NCBI GenBank assembly: GCA_016929905.1
Contig: JAFGHX010000081.1
Coordinates: 1-44,919 of the forward strand
DNA from: Kiritimatiellia bacterium
GTDB taxonomy: Bacteria > Verrucomicrobiota > Kiritimatiellia > JAFGHX01
Direction: 5' to 3'
Length of the DNA stretch: 44,919 bases
Shown here: positions 23,314 to 31,103 of the stretch, in pieces
How the letters are laid out: the number at the start of each line of letters is the position of its first letter
How positions within the stretch are numbered: position 1 is the stretch's first letter
Made by a program: the position numbers and the translations under genes
Notes under the pieces: generated by a model
Seen by the model: the letters and a program-made list of their open reading frames with translations, nothing else
Told to the model about the DNA's origin: nothing
The model's database searches: none

Positions 23314-23413
23314 GTAATCATTCTCGTAATCGACTCTCGAGTTCCCGACATTCTGGGAACCTTTCGAGGATTGATTACGAGAATGATTACGAGAATGATT
23401 ACGACGATGATTA
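23314..23413. repeat. Palindromic 12-bp array (GATTACGAGAAT)
   Basis: The right side has three 12-bp units: GATTACGAGAAT, GATTACGAGAAT, GATTACGACGAT, then GATTA (23373-23413). The left side, 23314-23331, is the exact reverse complement of 23373-23390. Between them is an inner hairpin GTTCCC/GGGAAC (23341-23360) flanked by CTCGAG/TTCGAG. It lies between the AraC gene's 3' end and the FG-GAP gene. Confidence 0.85.
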
Positions 23414-23456
23414 GCCGACCCCTACAGCCACTTCTCGAGCCGCTCGCACGGCCGGG

Positions 23457-24257
23457 TCAGGGCTGGCGCCGCCAGTGTCTTTTTCGGTAGAGCGACGGCG
23501 AGACGCCGGTCATGCGCTTGAACAGGCGGGAGAAGGCGTAGACGTCGGCAAACCCCATGTTCTCGGCGATTTCAGACATGGTCAGTTCGGAGTAGACCAG
23601 GTACTGCTTGATCCTGGCGGTGCGTCTTTCGTCGTAGTAGCGCTTGAGCGTGGTGCCCTCGTGCGCTCGGAATGAGGCGAACACATGGCTCTTGGAATAG
23701 CCGGCCGAGCGGCATAGCGCGGCCAGCGAAGGGGCACGGGCGATGTTCTGCTCGACAGCCAGCTTCACCTTTTCGACGATAGCCGGTGTCTTGAGAACGG
23801 AATGGCCCTGTTCTCCCAACGCGTGCATGTGCATCACACCGGAGAGCAGGAAGCCGACAACGGGCTCTTCGGCCGGGGCCAGCGTCGCGCCGTGCGGGAG
23901 AACGGCGGACAGCGTATGGAGCAGTTGGCCCATGAGCGGCGTGGACGGGAGCCAGGAGACGCGGGCGTCTTGGTGCGCGACGTTAGCCCGGAACCGGAAG
24001 CAGAGAAACTCCGTACCGTTTTCGAGGTAGCGGATCATGTGCGGGACGCCGGGCGGAATCAGCACCGCAGCCCCTACCTCGAGCGGCCGAACGGCATTGT
24101 CCGTGCGGACTTCGGCGCGGCCCCCGCGGATCAACTCGAGTTGCCAGGAGTCCTCATGGCTGTGGACGGCGCGTTTCACCGGCAGCGTCACGCGGCTGCA
24201 TCCGGTGAACACAGGCGAACAAACGATCGACGCAGTCGTATCGGTGTCTCGTTTCAT
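23457..24257 (-). CDS. AraC-family transcriptional regulator
   Basis: 266 residues. An N-terminal cupin-like sensor (HSHEDSWQLELIRGGRAEV, GAAVLIPPGVPHMIRY) is followed by a helical linker. The C-terminal double helix-turn-helix of AraC/XylS type has SLAALCRSAGYSKSHVFASF and MSEIAENMGFADVYAFSRLF with the closing GVSPSLYRKRH. Such proteins usually activate sugar-utilisation genes. The ATG at 24257 is chosen because the predicted promoter's -10 box overlaps the upstream ATG at 24299. The likely target is the FG-GAP gene downstream on the same strand (inference). Confidence 0.9.
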   Translation of the reverse strand: MKRDTDTTASIVCSPVFTGCSRVTLPVKRAVHSHEDSWQLELIRGGRAEVRTDNAVRPLEVGAAVLIPPGVPHMIRYLENGTEFLCFRFRANVAHQDARVSWLPSTPLMGQLLHTLSAVLPHGATLAPAEEPVVGFLLSGVMHMHALGEQGHSVLKTPAIVEKVKLAVEQNIARAPSLAALCRSAGYSKSHVFASFRAHEGTTLKRYYDERRTARIKQYLVYSELTMSEIAENMGFADVYAFSRLFKRMTGVSPSLYRKRHWRRQP

Positions 24258-24297
24258 GGCTTCGCCGGTAACGGCTGATCGGGGATCGAGCACCCGC

Positions 24298-24326
24298 ATT
24301 ACACAGGAACGATGCGGACAAGTCAA
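24298..24326 (-). promoter_or_regulatory. Predicted promoter of the AraC-family gene
   Basis: On the minus strand: TTGACT (24326-24321), a 17-bp spacer and TGTAAT (24303-24298). The truncated nested element begins 7 bp upstream of the -35 box (24333). Confidence 0.65.
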
Positions 24327-24332
24327 CGTCGA

Positions 24333-24542
24333 TGCGTCCGGATTCCTTTCCCGTTCTGAAGGCGATCGTTTCGGGAATCGAGGATTGCCACGAGGCCAGG
24401 CAAGCCGGAGGCACTGTCACGGCGTCGCCTCGTGGCCATCCTTTCGATTCCCGCAACAACTGTGGCCGCGCCAGAGACGCTCGACACGCACCTGACCATT
24501 TTCTCTGCTTTTCGCGCCCTTTTCGCGAGCTTTCGCGGGCAG
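24333..24542 (+). repeat. Nested palindromic element, copy B (left-truncated)
   Basis: Homology to copies A and C begins at TGCGTCCG (24333), exactly where hairpin 1 ends in the full copies. It therefore lacks the left outer arm and hairpin 1. Hairpin 2 is present (24368-24396 with 24427-24457), including the two-A bulge, though with two extra mismatches. The right outer arm (24506-24542, CGCGAAA-type) is intact. It lies between the GspM gene and the AraC promoter. Confidence 0.8.
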
Positions 24543-24567
24543 CAAGAGGCACCGTGCAGTGGGTGGC

Positions 24568-25077
24568 TTACTCGCGCTGCACCGCCTCGAAGACGAGCGT
24601 TGCCCGGCCCTTGCCGGCGGTCTGCGACGAGGCGCTGACGTGGCATTCCTCCAGCCGCCACGGCGGCTGCTGCGCTTCCGCCTGCTGCAGGAAGCCTCTG
24701 AGCTTCTCGAGTTGGATGTCGCCGAAGACGACTTCCACCCGGCGCGCGGCCCAGCCGGCGACCAGAGGCCTGGCATCGATTTCGCGTACCTCGCAAATCT
24801 CGTCGGGCAACGCGGCTTTCGAGAGCGTCGAGAGCGGAACAGGCCGGGCGCCGGCGAATGCTTCGCAATGGGCCAGCACGGCCTTGTTGCGCTCGGCCTC
24901 GCGCCGCAGCCGGCGCAGAACCTGCATCTCCCGGTTCCGGTGCGCGAGCCGCTGCGCGAGCTCCGCCCTCAGCCGTACGGACCGGACGGTCATGGCCGCG
25001 CCGGACAGGAGGGCCAATACCGCCACGCACCAGAGCGTGGCGGCCAACGTGTGTTTCGCCCCGTGTTCGTCCCGCAT
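24568..25077 (-). CDS. gspM: GspM/PilO-like type II secretion inner-membrane protein
   Basis: 169 residues. A short cytoplasmic N-terminus precedes one membrane helix (LAATLWCVAVLALLSGAAM), a coiled-coil of about 50 residues (LRAELAQRLAHRNREMQVLRRL) and a small C-terminal alpha/beta domain (ARRVEVVFGDIQLEKLRGFL, GKGRATLVFEAVQ). This is the GspM/PilO layout. The ATG at 25077 has AGGTGA 5 bp upstream; a GTG at 25086 overlapping the GspL stop (GTGA) is a good alternative. It directly follows GspL. The assignment leans on that position, since GspM sequences diverge widely. The other secretion genes are not in the window. Confidence 0.7.
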   Translation of the reverse strand: MRDEHGAKHTLAATLWCVAVLALLSGAAMTVRSVRLRAELAQRLAHRNREMQVLRRLRREAERNKAVLAHCEAFAGARPVPLSTLSKAALPDEICEVREIDARPLVAGWAARRVEVVFGDIQLEKLRGFLQQAEAQQPPWRLEECHVSASSQTAGKGRATLVFEAVQRE

Positions 25078-25082
25078 CCGAT

Positions 25083-26432
25083 TCACCTTTCCCCACCGCG
25101 GCCCCGCCTTGCCGGGCCGGCCGACGTGTCGGGCCTGATCGAAAAGCGTACCCGCTCGTCGGCGCCGGCCTCGTGCCGATCGAGCCGGACCGCGTATCCC
25201 GCCTGCCGCAGAACGGGCAGGAGCCGTTCGCAGCGGTCCCAGTCGGCGGCGGTCCCGTCGAGGGTGACGTCGGCGCGCCGCAACGAAAGCGTCTGGTACC
25301 GAAGCTGATTGTCATGGCCCGCCGTGACGATGGCGGCCAGCGTCGCGGTCAGGGATCGGCCGAGCGCGTTCTGGAACGGTTCCATCAAAGGCGCGTCCTT
25401 GCGCAGCGCCGCTTCCACCGCCCTGGCCTCCATCCCGGGCTGAATCGTCGCGTGTGGCGCCAAAGCGCCGGCCAGAGAGGTGACGGCCTGCTTGGCGCGG
25501 CTGTCGAGCCGGGCGGCGGCGGCCCACCAGCCGGCATTGGCGGCGCAGAGCAGAAGCCCGGCGGCGAGATAGAGCGCCGCCGTCGTGACCGCGTAGCGCC
25601 GGCGCTCCGCGCGAAGGCGCGGGTGGGTCAGCGGGCCCGTGCGCAGGTTGCATTGCGACGGGTCCCGTTCCAAGGTCCGCGCGGCCAGCGCCCGGGCAAG
25701 AAACGTGTCCGGCTCGTCATGACAGAACGAGGAACCGGGCAGGACCCGAACCAACGGCTCGGCGAGCGCCGCAACGTGCCTTTCGTCGGCGGCGCCCGGG
25801 CCGGTCCAGGCGTATTCCCGGGGACCCGCTTCGCCGAGCGCGCGCAGCACGCGTTCGATCTGATTCAGACCGCTGACGCCGGCGGCGTGGGCACTGATGA
25901 ACGCGTCCCCTTTCCCAACGGCCACGGCCGTGTGGCTCGGGCCGAGATGCAGAACCACGCGGGTGACGCCCGCCTGCGCCGGCCGCTCCTTTACGCTCTG
26001 CGCCCAGATCGCCAACCCTTCGTGGTCCAGGATGACGGGATCGAGCCCGCGCGCCTGGAACGCCGCCAGCCTCGCCTGCACGTCCGCCACCCGCGCCGCG
26101 ACCGCCAACGCGCAGACGCGCCCCTCCTCCGTGCGTCGGGGCAGGAGAAAGCCGTACACACAGTTCTCCAGCGGAAAGGGAAGCTCCACGTCAAGCATGG
26201 ACGGGAAGACTTTCAGCGCCTTCTTCCGTGAGGCAAACGGCGCCTCCAACGGCCGCACAATACTCTCGGCCACCGACAGGCATCCGACCGTGGCGCGCCG
26301 GCCGCCGCCGGATTCGGCTTCAGCCGCGCGCGCGTCCACCGTCGTGCAGGCCAACCGGCCGCGCAATCGCGTGCCGCGCACAACGACACAGGAATCCGGG
26401 CGCAGGTCGATCCCGTAACACACGCTGCCCAT
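25083..26432 (-). CDS. gspL: GspL-like type II secretion protein
   Basis: 449 residues. The cytoplasmic part (1-270) has the actin-like fold features of GspL/PilM (SVCYGIDLRPDSCVVVRG, SMLDVELPFPLENCVYGFLL, VVLHLGPSHTAVAVGKGD). A single membrane helix at about 281-302 (VTTAALYLAAGLLLCAANA) precedes a periplasmic ferredoxin-like domain (HATIQPGMEARAVEAAL, LSLRRADVTLDGTAADWD). GspL links the secretion ATPase GspE to GspM. Between GspK and GspL lie 187 bp with a 12-bp repeat, so cotranscription with GspK is possible but not tight. The GspM start follows within 5 bp or overlaps. Start codon ATG at 26432. Confidence 0.8.
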   Translation of the reverse strand: MGSVCYGIDLRPDSCVVVRGTRLRGRLACTTVDARAAEAESGGGRRATVGCLSVAESIVRPLEAPFASRKKALKVFPSMLDVELPFPLENCVYGFLLPRRTEEGRVCALAVAARVADVQARLAAFQARGLDPVILDHEGLAIWAQSVKERPAQAGVTRVVLHLGPSHTAVAVGKGDAFISAHAAGVSGLNQIERVLRALGEAGPREYAWTGPGAADERHVAALAEPLVRVLPGSSFCHDEPDTFLARALAARTLERDPSQCNLRTGPLTHPRLRAERRRYAVTTAALYLAAGLLLCAANAGWWAAAARLDSRAKQAVTSLAGALAPHATIQPGMEARAVEAALRKDAPLMEPFQNALGRSLTATLAAIVTAGHDNQLRYQTLSLRRADVTLDGTAADWDRCERLLPVLRQAGYAVRLDRHEAGADERVRFSIRPDTSAGPARRGRGGER

Positions 26433-26454
26433 TTGCAGCCCCCCCCTCGACAGA

Positions 26455-26472
26455 AACTTGCTCCAGAACCCG
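26455..26472 (+). repeat. 12-bp array remnant (AACTTGCTCCAG)
   Basis: One full unit AACTTGCTCCAG is followed by AACCCG. It matches 16638-16666 in ending with AACC(C)CGCC and lies 22 bp upstream of the GspL start, the same spacing as the array before the Gfo/Idh start. The rest of the gap to 26620 is GC-rich inverted-repeat DNA with no gene seen. Confidence 0.5.
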
Positions 26473-26619
26473 CCTTCGCTCAGAGCTTCCGCCGCCGTCC
26501 CGCGGCGCAGACGCCCCGGGACTATGGCGCGACAAGTCGGCGGGCATGCGCACTCGGGAACTAGCGGCCCCCGGCCTCTCTGCCCGCGGCGGGAAGCAAC
26601 CCGTGTTGCCGCCCGGCCG

Positions 26620-27879
26620 TCAGTCCTGAGCCCATCTCAGCACGGTCATTCGGCCCTGCGCGTGGCGCTGTACGACGGCCCGCACCTGCCTGGAAAGGCC
26701 CTCGGCGCCGGCCGTGGCGCAGACGGCGAAGAACGCGCTCCTGACCTCGAGCGGGAACCGTCCGCTCCGCAACGCGGGCCATGCGAGCGCGTCGGCGACT
26801 TCGCCGAGCGATTGAAACGGCTGTTGGCGCCGGCGCTCGACCAACCGCTGGACGGCGCTGCGGCGCTCGGCGCCGAGCAGCGCCAGCAACACGTTCGGAT
26901 GCGCCGTGTTCACGTTGACGGGCAGCCCCCTGTCCGCCTCGACCGGCACGACGGTCAGACAGGCGCCGGGCGGCACGTCGTACGGGCCCCCGCCGCCCGT
27001 GCCTTCGGCGCCGAACATCTGCTTCGAGAACCCGGGCAGGCGCAGCAGGTCGGCCCAGCTCAGCAATGGCCCGTTGCGTTGCGCATGCGTCAGAATGCTC
27101 TGGACCTGGCTTGCGGCATCCGCCTGGCCGCAGAGCGTGAGCAGCGCGGCAGCCGTCCGCGGCGCGCCGTACTCCGCCCCGATGCCGGCCGTTCGCGCCA
27201 GGTTGTTCAGATCGAAACACCGGTCCTCATCAAGAATCACCGTCCGCGTCCGGATTCCGTCCGGCGAGAGGGTCTCGACCGGGCGGGTCCACGCCTCGCC
27301 GGCGTGATCGAACGACGGGCTTTCGTCTTCGGCCAGCAGGCGCACGCCCTGCCACGCGCCGTCTTCGGCGGCCAGCCGCAGCCGGGTAAGCAGCAGGTTG
27401 CGCCTGGCCTGTCTGAGCGCGCGGTGCGCCGTCAGCTGGGCCTCGACCGTCACGCCGATCAACAGCGCCAGCAAGACCAGAACCATCGGCAGCACCATGC
27501 CCCGTTCGCCGTTCGAGCCGGCCGCGCCCTCCGCCGGCCGCTCTGCCCCGTAGCCGGATGCCGCGCCGGAGCTGGCGCTGTCGGCAGAAGCCGGCATGGC
27601 GAACGGGACGGGGCGCGAGCGCCTGCGCCGGCTGTTGACGTACGCCTCCAGCCGAAGCAGCACCCAGCGGATGAAAAGCAGCATCGAGCCGCAGGCGCCG
27701 TACACGCCGCCGAGCAGAAGCAGCTTCGTGTTCCGAGACCACACGGCGGCTACGCAGGCGCCCGCTCCGATCGCCAGCCCCAGAGACCCGACAATCAGAA
27801 GAAGCATCTTCAGCTTCTTCTGCTTGCGGCGGCGCCTGGAATGCCGGCGCCCGTTACGGCGGCGGTGGTCCTCTTTCAC
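26620..27879 (-). CDS. gspK: GspK-like minor pseudopilin with two-helix N-terminal extension
   Basis: 419 residues from a GTG at 27879. Residues 128-419 are GspK: a prepilin site GERG|MVLPMVLVLLALLIGV with no Glu at +5 (normal for GspK), then LTRLRLAAEDGAWQGVRLLA, DEDRCFDLNNLARTAG and a helix-hairpin-helix-like PVNVNTAHPNVLLALLGAE. Residues 1-127 are unusual: a very basic start (HSRRRRKQKKLK), two membrane helices (about 25-45 and 56-77), then a polar linker. Alternative starts (ATG for Met25 at 27807, or Met95) would shorten but not remove the oddity, except Met95, which gives a 33-residue leader. Predicted topology puts the internal cleavage site on the cytoplasmic side, where prepilin peptidase acts. 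GspK tops the pseudopilus tip complex. Confidence 0.75.
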   Translation of the reverse strand: MKEDHRRRNGRRHSRRRRKQKKLKMLLLIVGSLGLAIGAGACVAAVWSRNTKLLLLGGVYGACGSMLLFIRWVLLRLEAYVNSRRRRSRPVPFAMPASADSASSGAASGYGAERPAEGAAGSNGERGMVLPMVLVLLALLIGVTVEAQLTAHRALRQARRNLLLTRLRLAAEDGAWQGVRLLAEDESPSFDHAGEAWTRPVETLSPDGIRTRTVILDEDRCFDLNNLARTAGIGAEYGAPRTAAALLTLCGQADAASQVQSILTHAQRNGPLLSWADLLRLPGFSKQMFGAEGTGGGGPYDVPPGACLTVVPVEADRGLPVNVNTAHPNVLLALLGAERRSAVQRLVERRRQQPFQSLGEVADALAWPALRSGRFPLEVRSAFFAVCATAGAEGLSRQVRAVVQRHAQGRMTVLRWAQD

Positions 27880-27915
27880 CGTACAACCTGTCCGTGTTGG
27901 CCCTCACGCCGGGCG

Positions 27916-29646
27916 CTACTGCGCCCAGCGCGGGTAGTCGGCAAGGAACAACTGGTCCTGCTCATGCAGGTAGATGCCGTCGGTCAAGGGGAACCCGGGC
28001 GGGATTCGGTAGTTCAGAACGAAGGGCAGCCATGATTCGTACCGGCCCCTGAGCAGGGAAGTCGCGAAAGGCTTGTCCCGCGTCTCGGTCGTGAAATACA
28101 TGCCGCAGATCCGCGCGACGTTGTCGTTGATGGCATAAAACTCGTCCAGGGTCGCCGGCAACTGCACCGTGACGCGTTGTCCGTACCAGGCGGTCGCCCA
28201 GGGGATGTCCGAACACAAGACTTCCTTCGGCTTCACCAGCGAACAGACGTGCCCGACGTACGGCGCGAAATAGGGCGGATACGGCACCCCGGCGTGCGGC
28301 GGCATCAGCCTCAGGATCAGGGGCGCTGCGTTCCATAGGACGACCAGCGACGCGATGGCCAGGTTGATCAGCGGCAGCTCGAAGCCCAGCCGGCCCAGCA
28401 CCGAAAAGAACACCGCCGCCCCGTACAGGAAGACGAGCGGCAGAAACACATGCGCCAGCCGCAGGGCCGGCGCGCCGTACACACAGGCAATCACCAGCAG
28501 CAGCAAGAGCCCCACCCCCATCCACCAGCGCAACAGGGCCGCCTCCCGCAAAGAAAAACGCATGAAGAAGGCGACGACAAAGAACGCCAGGAACAACCCG
28601 CCGCCAACGGCGGAGAACTGGCTGCCGAACAGATCCGCGGCCCCTTTGAAAAACTTGCGCGAGGCGGTGTTCGTTACCAGCGCGTCCGAAAACTTCTCGT
28701 GGCGCAGCGTCCGTTCGAAGGCGTCGCCCGGATATTCTTTGGAGTCGTTCAACATCGTGTAGGGCGCCAGGCCCAGGATTCCGCCGCTGACCCTGTAGTT
28801 GCGGATCAGCCACGGCGATATCCCCAGAACAAACACCAGGATGAGCAGGACGGCCCAGCCCCAGCCCCTGCGCCTGAAACCCAGCCCGATGAAACCCGCG
28901 AGCGCCGGCACGAACACGGCCATGCCGTAGCGCGTCAGGAAGGCCAGCACACAGCACACGGCACAGAGCAGCCACGGAATGACCCAGGCCGGGAACCCGC
29001 GCCCGGCGTTGCGGTTCGATACCGCCACAACCGCGCAATACACCGCCCCGCTCCCGAGGAAAGCGGCCATGGCGACCGGCAGGCCCGATATGCCGTCGGC
29101 CAGCACCGCGTCCGTCAGCAGGTACAACAACACGGCGACCAGCGCGATGCGATGGCTGAACAAACGCCGCCCGAGCAGATACAGCATCAAGCCCGACAGC
29201 AAGGTGAACAGCAGACCCAGCGGCACGACGGCCAGTTGCTCCGGGGCGAACTTCATGGACATCGGATCCAGCGCGAACAGGGATGCGGGCAGGATCCGAA
29301 ATGCAAGCGAAAGAACAAAAGGATACAGCGGCGCATGCAGAATGTCCGGATGCCTGAGCAGCCCCTGCGCGCTGGGCTTCACCTCGCCGTACTGCGCCCT
29401 GTACCACAGGCTCGCCGGCCGTATGCACTGCGTGCTGTAGCCGAGCCCCATCGCCATGTTGCGCCCAATCTGCGCGCAGTCCATCGCGCCGGCGTCTTTC
29501 AGGCCCTTGAACTGCGTCGCCTGGTACAGCAGCATCACAATGCAAAGAAAGCCGCAAAACAGAGTCGTGCGAATAACCCGCAGGCCCGTCCCTTCGTCGA
29601 CACTGTGGACCACACTCTGAACGACCAGGTCCGCCGGTCTCCTCAT
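27916..29646 (-). CDS. GT39/PMT-like membrane glycosyltransferase family protein
   Basis: 576 residues with about eleven membrane helices. The first extracytoplasmic loop has the acidic residues and layout of GT-C enzymes (AGAMDCAQIGRNMAMGLGY), then HPDILHAPLYPFVLSLAFRI. Central helices such as LLYLLTDAVLADGISGLPVA and LLCAVCCVLAFLTRYG fit the family, and a C-terminal extracytoplasmic domain follows (CSDIPWATAWYGQRVTVQLP). Such proteins transfer sugars or other groups from polyprenyl carriers; the acceptor is unknown. An AAGGGGAT site precedes the ATG at 29646. It has its own predicted promoter. It lies 37 bp upstream of GspK on the same strand. Confidence 0.8.
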   Translation of the reverse strand: MRRPADLVVQSVVHSVDEGTGLRVIRTTLFCGFLCIVMLLYQATQFKGLKDAGAMDCAQIGRNMAMGLGYSTQCIRPASLWYRAQYGEVKPSAQGLLRHPDILHAPLYPFVLSLAFRILPASLFALDPMSMKFAPEQLAVVPLGLLFTLLSGLMLYLLGRRLFSHRIALVAVLLYLLTDAVLADGISGLPVAMAAFLGSGAVYCAVVAVSNRNAGRGFPAWVIPWLLCAVCCVLAFLTRYGMAVFVPALAGFIGLGFRRRGWGWAVLLILVFVLGISPWLIRNYRVSGGILGLAPYTMLNDSKEYPGDAFERTLRHEKFSDALVTNTASRKFFKGAADLFGSQFSAVGGGLFLAFFVVAFFMRFSLREAALLRWWMGVGLLLLLVIACVYGAPALRLAHVFLPLVFLYGAAVFFSVLGRLGFELPLINLAIASLVVLWNAAPLILRLMPPHAGVPYPPYFAPYVGHVCSLVKPKEVLCSDIPWATAWYGQRVTVQLPATLDEFYAINDNVARICGMYFTTETRDKPFATSLLRGRYESWLPFVLNYRIPPGFPLTDGIYLHEQDQLFLADYPRWAQ

Positions 29647-29672
29647 GTTGCATCCCCTTTTCGCCGGGCAGC

Positions 29673-29701
29673 ACTATAGGCCATGGCCCGCGGTGAGGCA
29701 A
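29673..29701 (-). promoter_or_regulatory. Predicted promoter of the GT39-like gene
   Basis: On the minus strand: TTGCCT (29701-29696), a 17-bp spacer and TATAGT (29678-29673), about 27 bp before the ATG. Confidence 0.5.
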
Positions 29702-29732
29702 TGACAAACGATCGCCACGCCGCGGCGGGCAA

Positions 29733-31088
29733 TCAGCCGGCGGCGTATTCGTTCAGCTTGCGGAAAAGCGTGCGCCGGCTGATGCCCAGCCGCTGGGCCG
29801 CCTGGCTGCGGTTGCCCCCGCAGGCGTCGAGCGTCTTCAGAATCAACTGCTTCTCCGCTTCCGCCAGCGACAACCCGGCCGTGACAATCGGCTCGGGCGA
29901 CTCGCCGGCGTCCTGCTCGATGTGACGCGGCACGTCGCGCGCCGTCAGCTTCCTGCCGCGGGCCAGCACCACCATCTTCTCGATCACGTTGCGCAGCTCC
30001 CGCACGTTGCCCGGCCACGCATAGCGGCCCAGCAGCTCGAGCGCCTCGGGCACGATTTCATCCACCGCCTTCCCGTTCTTCTCGGCGAATTCCTTCAGGA
30101 AATGATAGCTGAGCAGCGGGACGTCTTCGCGGCGCTCGCGCAGGGGCGGCAGATCGATCGTCACGACGTCCAGGCGGAAGAACAGGTCCTCCCGGAACCG
30201 GTCCTCGTCCTTCAGCTTGCGCAGGTCCTTGTTCGTCGCGGCCACCAGCCGGATGTCCACGTCGATCGACTCCTGCCCGCCCACGCGCTCGAACTGCCGC
30301 TCCTCCAGCACGCGCAGCAGCTTGATCTGGACCGAGGCCGGGATCTCCGCCACCTCGTCCAGAAACAGCGTGCCGCCGTCCGCCAGCTCGAACCGGCCGC
30401 GCCGGCGTTCCGTGGCGCCGGTATACGCGCCCTTCTCGTGCCCGAACAGCTCGCTCTCCAGCAGCGATTCCGACAGCGCCGCGCAGTGCACCGGAACGAA
30501 CGGCCCCTCCGAACGCGGGCTCAGGTGGTGAATGGCCCGGGCGACCAGCTCCTTGCCCGTGCCGCTCTCGCCCTGAATGAGCACCGTCGCCGCGGACGGG
30601 GCGACCTGCCGGATCAGATCGAACATCGCCCGCATGGCCGGCCCCTGCCCGATGATGTTCTCCAGGCCGTACTTGTCGTCCAACTTCTCGCGCAGCCCCC
30701 GGTTCTCGGCCTCGATCTCGCGGGTGCGCAGCCCGCGCTTGATCACCATGTCCAACTCGTCGAGATTCACCGGCTTCATCAGGAAGTCGTGCGCGCCGCG
30801 CTTCATCGCCTCTACCGCCGTCTCCACCGTCCCGTAAGCCGTCAGCATGATGCAGACCGGCCGCGGGCTGCGCGCCAGCGCGCGCTGCAGCAGCGTCAGG
30901 CCGTCCATCCCCGGCATCCGCACATCGCTCAGCAGCACGTCGACCGCGTGTTGGCCGAGCAGCTCCAGCGCGCGGTGCCCGTTCTCCGCCGTGTGCGTCG
31001 CGTAGTTGTCGCGCAGCGCGCGCGACAGCCCGTCACGGCTGTTCTTCTCGTCGTCCACAATCAAGACAACCGGCTTCCTCTCGGCCAT
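29733..31088 (-). CDS. NtrC-family sigma54-dependent response regulator
   Basis: 451 residues with the three-domain NtrC layout. The receiver domain has Asp12/Asp13 and phospho-acceptor Asp55 (LLSDVRMPGMDG). The AAA+ domain has Walker A GESGTGKE (173-180) and the sigma54 contact loop GAYTGA (220-225, a GAFTGA variant with Tyr). A C-terminal Fis-type helix-turn-helix follows (GGNRSQAAQRLGISRRTLFR). It activates sigma54-RNA polymerase promoters after phosphorylation. GGAGAGGTGAG precedes the ATG. It lies 15 bp after the histidine kinase gene on the same strand, a cognate pair. No obvious -24/-12 promoter (TGGCAC-N5-TTGCA) was noticed nearby, so its targets are probably elsewhere. Confidence 0.95.
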   Translation of the reverse strand: MAERKPVVLIVDDEKNSRDGLSRALRDNYATHTAENGHRALELLGQHAVDVLLSDVRMPGMDGLTLLQRALARSPRPVCIMLTAYGTVETAVEAMKRGAHDFLMKPVNLDELDMVIKRGLRTREIEAENRGLREKLDDKYGLENIIGQGPAMRAMFDLIRQVAPSAATVLIQGESGTGKELVARAIHHLSPRSEGPFVPVHCAALSESLLESELFGHEKGAYTGATERRRGRFELADGGTLFLDEVAEIPASVQIKLLRVLEERQFERVGGQESIDVDIRLVAATNKDLRKLKDEDRFREDLFFRLDVVTIDLPPLRERREDVPLLSYHFLKEFAEKNGKAVDEIVPEALELLGRYAWPGNVRELRNVIEKMVVLARGRKLTARDVPRHIEQDAGESPEPIVTAGLSLAEAEKQLILKTLDACGGNRSQAAQRLGISRRTLFRKLNEYAAG

Positions 31089-31103
31089 CTCACCTCTCCA
31101 CCG

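Noticed and set aside
28450..29679. Long plus-strand frame opposite the GT39-like gene
   Set aside because: Antisense of a multi-helix membrane protein; the Gln/Arg-rich translation is typical of such shadows.
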